A stretch of 8,135 nt of DNA from an uncultured Clostridia bacterium (GTDB lineage: Bacteria; Bacillota; Clostridia; Christensenellales; Borkfalkiaceae): NCBI GenBank assembly GCA_937915565.1, contig CALDMH010000058.1, positions 1 to 8,135 on the forward strand, written 5' to 3'. The notes beneath the pieces were generated by a model. The model saw nothing but the letters and a program-made list of their open reading frames with translations. It ran no database searches and had not been told where the DNA came from. Below are positions 5,577 to 8,135 of this stretch, one piece after another (the stretch's first letter is position 1; every line of letters begins with the position of its first letter). A program made the position numbers and the translations under genes.

Positions 5577-6164
5577 TCACTTGTTTTCTTTTTTGAGTTC
5601 TTGAAGTATTTCCGCAAGAAGCCTTTCGGTTTCGGTGGGAACGGGCGGTTCAGGCTGTTTTTCTTCCGTTTTAGGCTGCAACTGAACGGGCAAAAATTCC
5701 GGATGGTCGGCTTTCATTCTCTTTACCCAACGCTTTTCGGTTTTGTTGAGTTCTTCGCCCGCGGCAAGCTTTTTCTCCAAAGCCTCTTTCATAATGGCGT
5801 TTATGTTCAACGCGTCCGAAGCGTGATTGATTACTTTAACGATTGTGAATACGACGAAAGCAACCAAAAGGAAGTTGATTATCGCCGAAATGAACGCGCC
5901 CCAATCTATGTAAATAGAATTAGCGAGGTCCACCGAGCCGTCGGCAAGCGTCGCTTTATTCAAAAACGTGTAAACCGATTCGAGCGAGCCCTCCACTTTT
6001 CCGTTGCAAAGCCAGATAATCCAGTTGATAAACGGCTTTAAAATTCCGTTCGAAAGCGCGGTTACGATTGCCGTGAACGCTCCGCCGACGATAACGCCGA
6101 CAGCCATATCCAGAACGTTGCCTCTTTTGATAAACGCTCCGAATTCCTTGAAAAATTTCTTCAT
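5577..6164 (-). CDS. mscL: Large-conductance mechanosensitive channel MscL, with long cytoplasmic linker
   Basis: A 195-residue homologue of MscL, the pentameric emergency valve that opens under membrane tension during osmotic downshock. Visible in order are the N-terminal amphipathic helix (1-13), TM1 (about 16-45, with NVLDMAVGVIVGGAF at 16-30), an extracytoplasmic loop (about 50-85) and TM2 (about 87-113, including INFLLVAFVVFTIVKVIN). A linker spans about 114-176 and the C-terminal bundle helix TETERLLAEILQELKKENK spans 177-195. Typical MscL proteins are about 130-150 residues. Most of the extra length is in the linker, which contains a charged helical stretch (about 124-155) and a Pro/Glu-rich segment. 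The start overlaps the stop of the SecB-like gene (TGATG), with AAGGAGAA at 6174-6181, so translation is probably coupled. Confidence 0.95.
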   Translation of the reverse strand: MKKFFKEFGAFIKRGNVLDMAVGVIVGGAFTAIVTALSNGILKPFINWIIWLCNGKVEGSLESVYTFLNKATLADGSVDLANSIYIDWGAFISAIINFLLVAFVVFTIVKVINHASDALNINAIMKEALEKKLAAGEELNKTEKRWVKRMKADHPEFLPVQLQPKTEEKQPEPPVPTETERLLAEILQELKKENK

Positions 6165-6583
6165 CAGTTTATATTCTCCTTGTCTTTATTCTCCGTTTTT
6201 GCGGGAGCTTCTTCCATAACGCTCGAATTGATTATGGGCAGAACGTAAGGCGGAATGTTGCAGTTTGCCGTGAACGACGAAACCGCCGCGCGAAGGAAAG
6301 GATAGAGCGTATCTATCGCCTCCTCGACGTAAACCTTTTGCTCGGCCTCTTTTTCGGCAACGAAATGCCCGAACATAACCACGTTGAGATTAAACGGCAC
6401 GGGCGATGAAATATCCTCGTTTACCCTTACCGAAAGATTGACGAAAAGATTTTTTCCGTTTTGCCCGAGTTTGCTTTCTATCTTCGGAACGATGCGAAAC
6501 TGCGTATCGGGCTTAATTGCTCCGTTGAATTTGAACTCGATTTCGTTCACGCGGAACGTAACGAGTTTGACGTGTCTATCCAT
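6164..6583 (-). CDS. SecB-like chaperone
   Basis: A 139-residue protein resembling the SecB export chaperone, which holds precursor proteins unfolded for SecA in Proteobacteria. Supporting features are an N-terminal half of alternating strands (FRVNEIEFKFN, then FRIVPKIESK, LFVNLSVRV and PFNLNVVMFGHF). These are followed by the family's helical C-terminal block, LYPFLRAAVSSFTANCNIPP and then YVLPIIN (about 94-120). This matches SecB's pattern of a helix followed by a PP-x-x-LP-x-x-N loop. The last 16 residues are a charged tail without the zinc-binding SecA motif. GGAGGG at 6590-6595, 6 nt before the ATG, is strong. It is the first gene after the promoter at 6721-6749 and overlaps mscL by one base. 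No toxin-antitoxin pair is adjacent. Identity to the SecB family is likely; its clients in this organism are unknown. Confidence 0.75.
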   Translation of the reverse strand: MDRHVKLVTFRVNEIEFKFNGAIKPDTQFRIVPKIESKLGQNGKNLFVNLSVRVNEDISSPVPFNLNVVMFGHFVAEKEAEQKVYVEEAIDTLYPFLRAAVSSFTANCNIPPYVLPIINSSVMEEAPAKTENKDKENIN

Positions 6584-6714
6584 AATTTACCCTCCGTTTT
6601 CAATTAAGTCGGCCTATAAGCCGATTATCGGGCATTTTTCGCTTCAATTAAACGTTTTTACTTCAATCGAAAAGAAAACGAAAATGCCGCGCGGCAACCG
6701 ACCGATAATTTTCT
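6584..6714 (-). promoter_or_regulatory. Leader of the secB-like/mscL operon with extended hairpin
   Basis: Two matched blocks form an interrupted long stem: 6624-6630 pairs with 6703-6709 (ATTATCG/CGATAAT), and 6631-6641 pairs with 6679-6688 (GGCATTTTTCG/CGAAAATGCC, one bulged base). This leaves a 14-nt bulge (6689-6702) and a 37-nt apical loop. A second small hairpin (TCGGC/GCCGA, 6609-6624) lies between this stem and the ribosome binding site. A 12-bp palindrome TGCCGCGCGGCA (6685-6696) competes with the long stem. No known riboswitch class is recognised; function is inferred from structure only. Confidence 0.45.
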
Positions 6715-6720
6715 TAATAT

Positions 6721-6749
6721 ATTTTAGAACAAAACTCGCGTTTTGTCAA
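6721..6749 (-). promoter_or_regulatory. Sigma-A promoter of the secB-like/mscL/crp operon
   Basis: On the minus strand TTGACA (6749-6744) and TAAAAT (6726-6721) are separated by 17 nt. The -35 box is perfect and the -10 has one mismatch. Transcription should start near 6714. The T-run of the upstream ypeB terminator ends 2 nt from the -35 box. Confidence 0.85.
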
Positions 6750-6751
6750 TT

Positions 6752-6801
6752 AAAAAGCCAAGCCGACGGCAAAAGGCGTTAAATACTTTTGCCGTCGGCT
6801 T
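6752..6801 (-). terminator. Intrinsic terminator of ypeB
   Basis: Bases 6760-6775 and 6786-6801 form a perfect 16-bp stem (AGCCGACGGCAAAAG and its complement) with a 10-nt loop. On the minus strand the stem is followed by GGC and TTTTT (6756-6752). On the plus strand it is followed by an A-run, so it acts on the minus-strand ypeB transcript. It begins 47 nt after the ypeB stop codon. Confidence 0.85.
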
Positions 6802-6821
6802 AAAAAATCGTCTTTTATTAC

Positions 6822-6848
6822 TTTTCGTAATTTTCGTATTTTTCGTAT
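6822..6848. repeat. Three tandem 9-nt units directly after ypeB
   Basis: TTTTCGTAA, TTTTCGTAT and TTTTCGTAT (plus-strand reading) follow one another without a gap and abut the ypeB stop codon. This looks like a small slippage repeat in the 3' untranslated region; no function is evident. Confidence 0.7.
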
Positions 6849-8135
6849 TTACATCAACAAAGAACCCTGTTCGGTGTTGACTACTTTATAAATCTGCACT
6901 TCCTTTAAGGTATCTGCGTCGATATAAACGTAATAAATCGAACCGTTATAGCTTCCGATAAACTCGTAAGCAAGCGTTTCTTTTCCGTTTCCGAGCGGAA
7001 TAACCGTAACTCTTTCTTCCGCAACGTCGAGCTTCACGTTCACTTTGTCGAACGCTTCGCCCACGGTGTGTTTCGCTTTTCTGACGATTCTGTCGGTGTG
7101 GTTGAGCAAATAATTGTCGGCGTCGAGTCCGGTAACCGTTCCCGTTTCCATACAAACGTTAAGTTTAACGAGGTCTGGGTACATTATCACTCCGTCTTCG
7201 ACGTAAGCAAAGTTAAGGTGTTCCGTTCCGCCGGAAGAGTAATTCCAGACGCACTTCATATCCTTATAACCGAGTTTTTCCAAGAATACTCCCGCCGCGT
7301 CGATACATTCTTCTTCGGAAAGTTTGGCTTCTCCGCATTCTCTGTATGCGTTGAAGATTACGAGCCTGCCGCCGACCTTCGAGATTTGAGCGTAAATTTC
7401 TCCGCTATCCGTCATCGAAGTGACGTTATAACAAATTATTTCGCTGTTTTCGGTCATTCCGGTAACCATAGGATTAAGTTCGCCGTATCCGTCGAAGATT
7501 TCGGTGAACCTCGCAATCGCTTCGTTTTCGTCAATCTCATCGCCGGAAAGACCTTTAACTTCTTTGCCTTTCGTTCCGTCGGAAAACGCTCCGTCGTAAA
7601 TCATTTCGGGATATTCGACCGCGCCGTCTTCAAAATCGTTGAACTGCGCTATTATTATATCGTTGGCGTTGTTGTCCTTTAAAAGGTCGAAGTCGTAATC
7701 CTCGTTCACTCTTGCAGACAAAGTCGTAAGGGCTTCCTTTAAATCGGCGTTGATATTATAGAGCTCAACGAGCCTGTCCATATCTTCATTAGTAAGCGTT
7801 TGTTGGTCTATAAGTCGATTATTGAGGTATTTCGCATAATCGCCGACCTGATTTATAAACTTGGAAGCATAGTGCTTCGATTCGTCCATTACAGGCAAAG
7901 CCGCAAGCGAAGAATCGGCAAGATTGCTTTGAACCATAAGGTCGCCGAGTATTTTTTGCTGGCTTTCGCTGTCGCTCGCAACGAAAAGTTTGGACATATT
8001 CGTTTCGATATTGTCAACGTAGCCGACGAGGTCGTAAAACGCTCTTTCGGCAGCTTCCGTACCGCCGTCCTTTTTGCCGAAACTTAAAACGTCGGTGAAA
8101 AGCGACAACGCAAGAACCGAACCGAGAACGAGAAC
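6849..8135 (-). CDS. ypeB: Spore germination protein YpeB (5' end outside window)
   Basis: The last 428 residues of YpeB, the partner of the spore cortex-lytic enzyme SleB; in Bacillus each is needed for the other to be stable and active in the spore. The frame is open to the window edge and begins with VLVLGSVLALSLF, the end of a membrane anchor, so only a short N-terminus is missing (B. subtilis YpeB is about 450 residues). A helical N-terminal region (about 25-155) is followed by the family segment EYPEMIYDGAFSDG (174-187). Three PepSY/YPEB-type repeats follow, near 192-262, 270-350 and 355-428; the second contains GLDADNYLLNHTDR and the third YVYIDADTLKEVQIYKVVNT. Its presence implies an endospore former. 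sleB is expected just upstream, beyond position 8135. Its promoter, probably forespore-specific, is not visible. A terminator follows at 6752-6801. Confidence 0.93.
   Translation of the reverse strand, partial: VLVLGSVLALSLFTDVLSFGKKDGGTEAAERAFYDLVGYVDNIETNMSKLFVASDSESQQKILGDLMVQSNLADSSLAALPVMDESKHYASKFINQVGDYAKYLNNRLIDQQTLTNEDMDRLVELYNINADLKEALTTLSARVNEDYDFDLLKDNNANDIIIAQFNDFEDGAVEYPEMIYDGAFSDGTKGKEVKGLSGDEIDENEAIARFTEIFDGYGELNPMVTGMTENSEIICYNVTSMTDSGEIYAQISKVGGRLVIFNAYRECGEAKLSEEECIDAAGVFLEKLGYKDMKCVWNYSSGGTEHLNFAYVEDGVIMYPDLVKLNVCMETGTVTGLDADNYLLNHTDRIVRKAKHTVGEAFDKVNVKLDVAEERVTVIPLGNGKETLAYEFIGSYNGSIYYVYIDADTLKEVQIYKVVNTEQGSLLM

Noticed and set aside
5535..6041. 168-codon plus-strand open frame antisense to mscL
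   Set aside because: It has Phe/Arg-rich, family-less sequence and is opposite a confident MscL; no promoter or ribosome binding site.
6164..6583. Toxin-antitoxin-chaperone (TAC) locus based on the SecB-like gene
   Set aside because: No small toxin or antitoxin genes flank it; the neighbours are mscL and a terminator/promoter junction.
7068..7682. 204-codon plus-strand open frame antisense to ypeB
   Set aside because: It lies wholly inside a well-recognised gene with no start signals; it is a shadow of codon bias.
8106..8108. TTG at 8108 as the start of ypeB
   Set aside because: The frame stays open to the window edge and encodes the hydrophobic anchor expected upstream, so the gene is simply cut by the window.

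Overview
The window reads as chromosomal DNA from a spore-forming, Gram-positive-type anaerobe, most likely an uncultured member of the Clostridia. The evidence is a YpeB spore-germination protein, an NtpF-NtpI style V-type ATPase operon, strong GGAGG ribosome binding sites and textbook sigma-A promoters (TTGACA-17-TATAAT). I cannot name the genus. Nothing points to a phage, transposon, CRISPR array or recent transfer, and coding style is uniform throughout.

Layout. (1) Positions 1-1009, minus strand: the start of a V-type ATPase operon, with the peripheral-stalk gene ntpF followed by an overlapping ntpI that runs off the left edge. It is driven from a consensus promoter at 1153-1181 through a leader of about 137 nt that can fold. 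(2) Positions 1272-4741, plus strand: a promoter, then a CNNM/CorC-type transporter (Mg2+ efflux family), a CDF cation exporter with Mn-type metal-site residues and a duplicated cytoplasmic domain, and a PF06541-type membrane protein. The run ends in a perfect 46-nt palindromic terminator at 4835-4890. (3) Positions 6749 down to 4928, minus strand: a promoter, a folded leader of about 130 nt, a SecB-like chaperone, an MscL mechanosensitive channel (TGATG stop/start overlap) with an unusually long cytoplasmic linker, and a Crp/Fnr-type regulator 19 nt further on. (4) Positions 8135 down to 6849, minus strand: ypeB, missing its 5' end, with its own terminator directly against the promoter of the SecB-MscL-Crp operon.

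How the genes fit together. Most are membrane or ion-homeostasis functions: ion pumping (V-ATPase), divalent cation efflux (CNNM plus CDF), osmotic pressure relief (MscL) and a chaperone that may serve membrane or exported proteins. YpeB is a separate spore-germination function, and its usual partner sleB is expected just beyond the right edge.

I did not find a clear new defence system or mobile system. The most unusual items are the SecB-like/MscL/Crp gene set in a presumed single-membrane bacterium, the two promoter-proximal leaders with extended complementary segments, the long-linker MscL, and the CDF transporter with a second, ligand-poor copy of its cytoplasmic domain.
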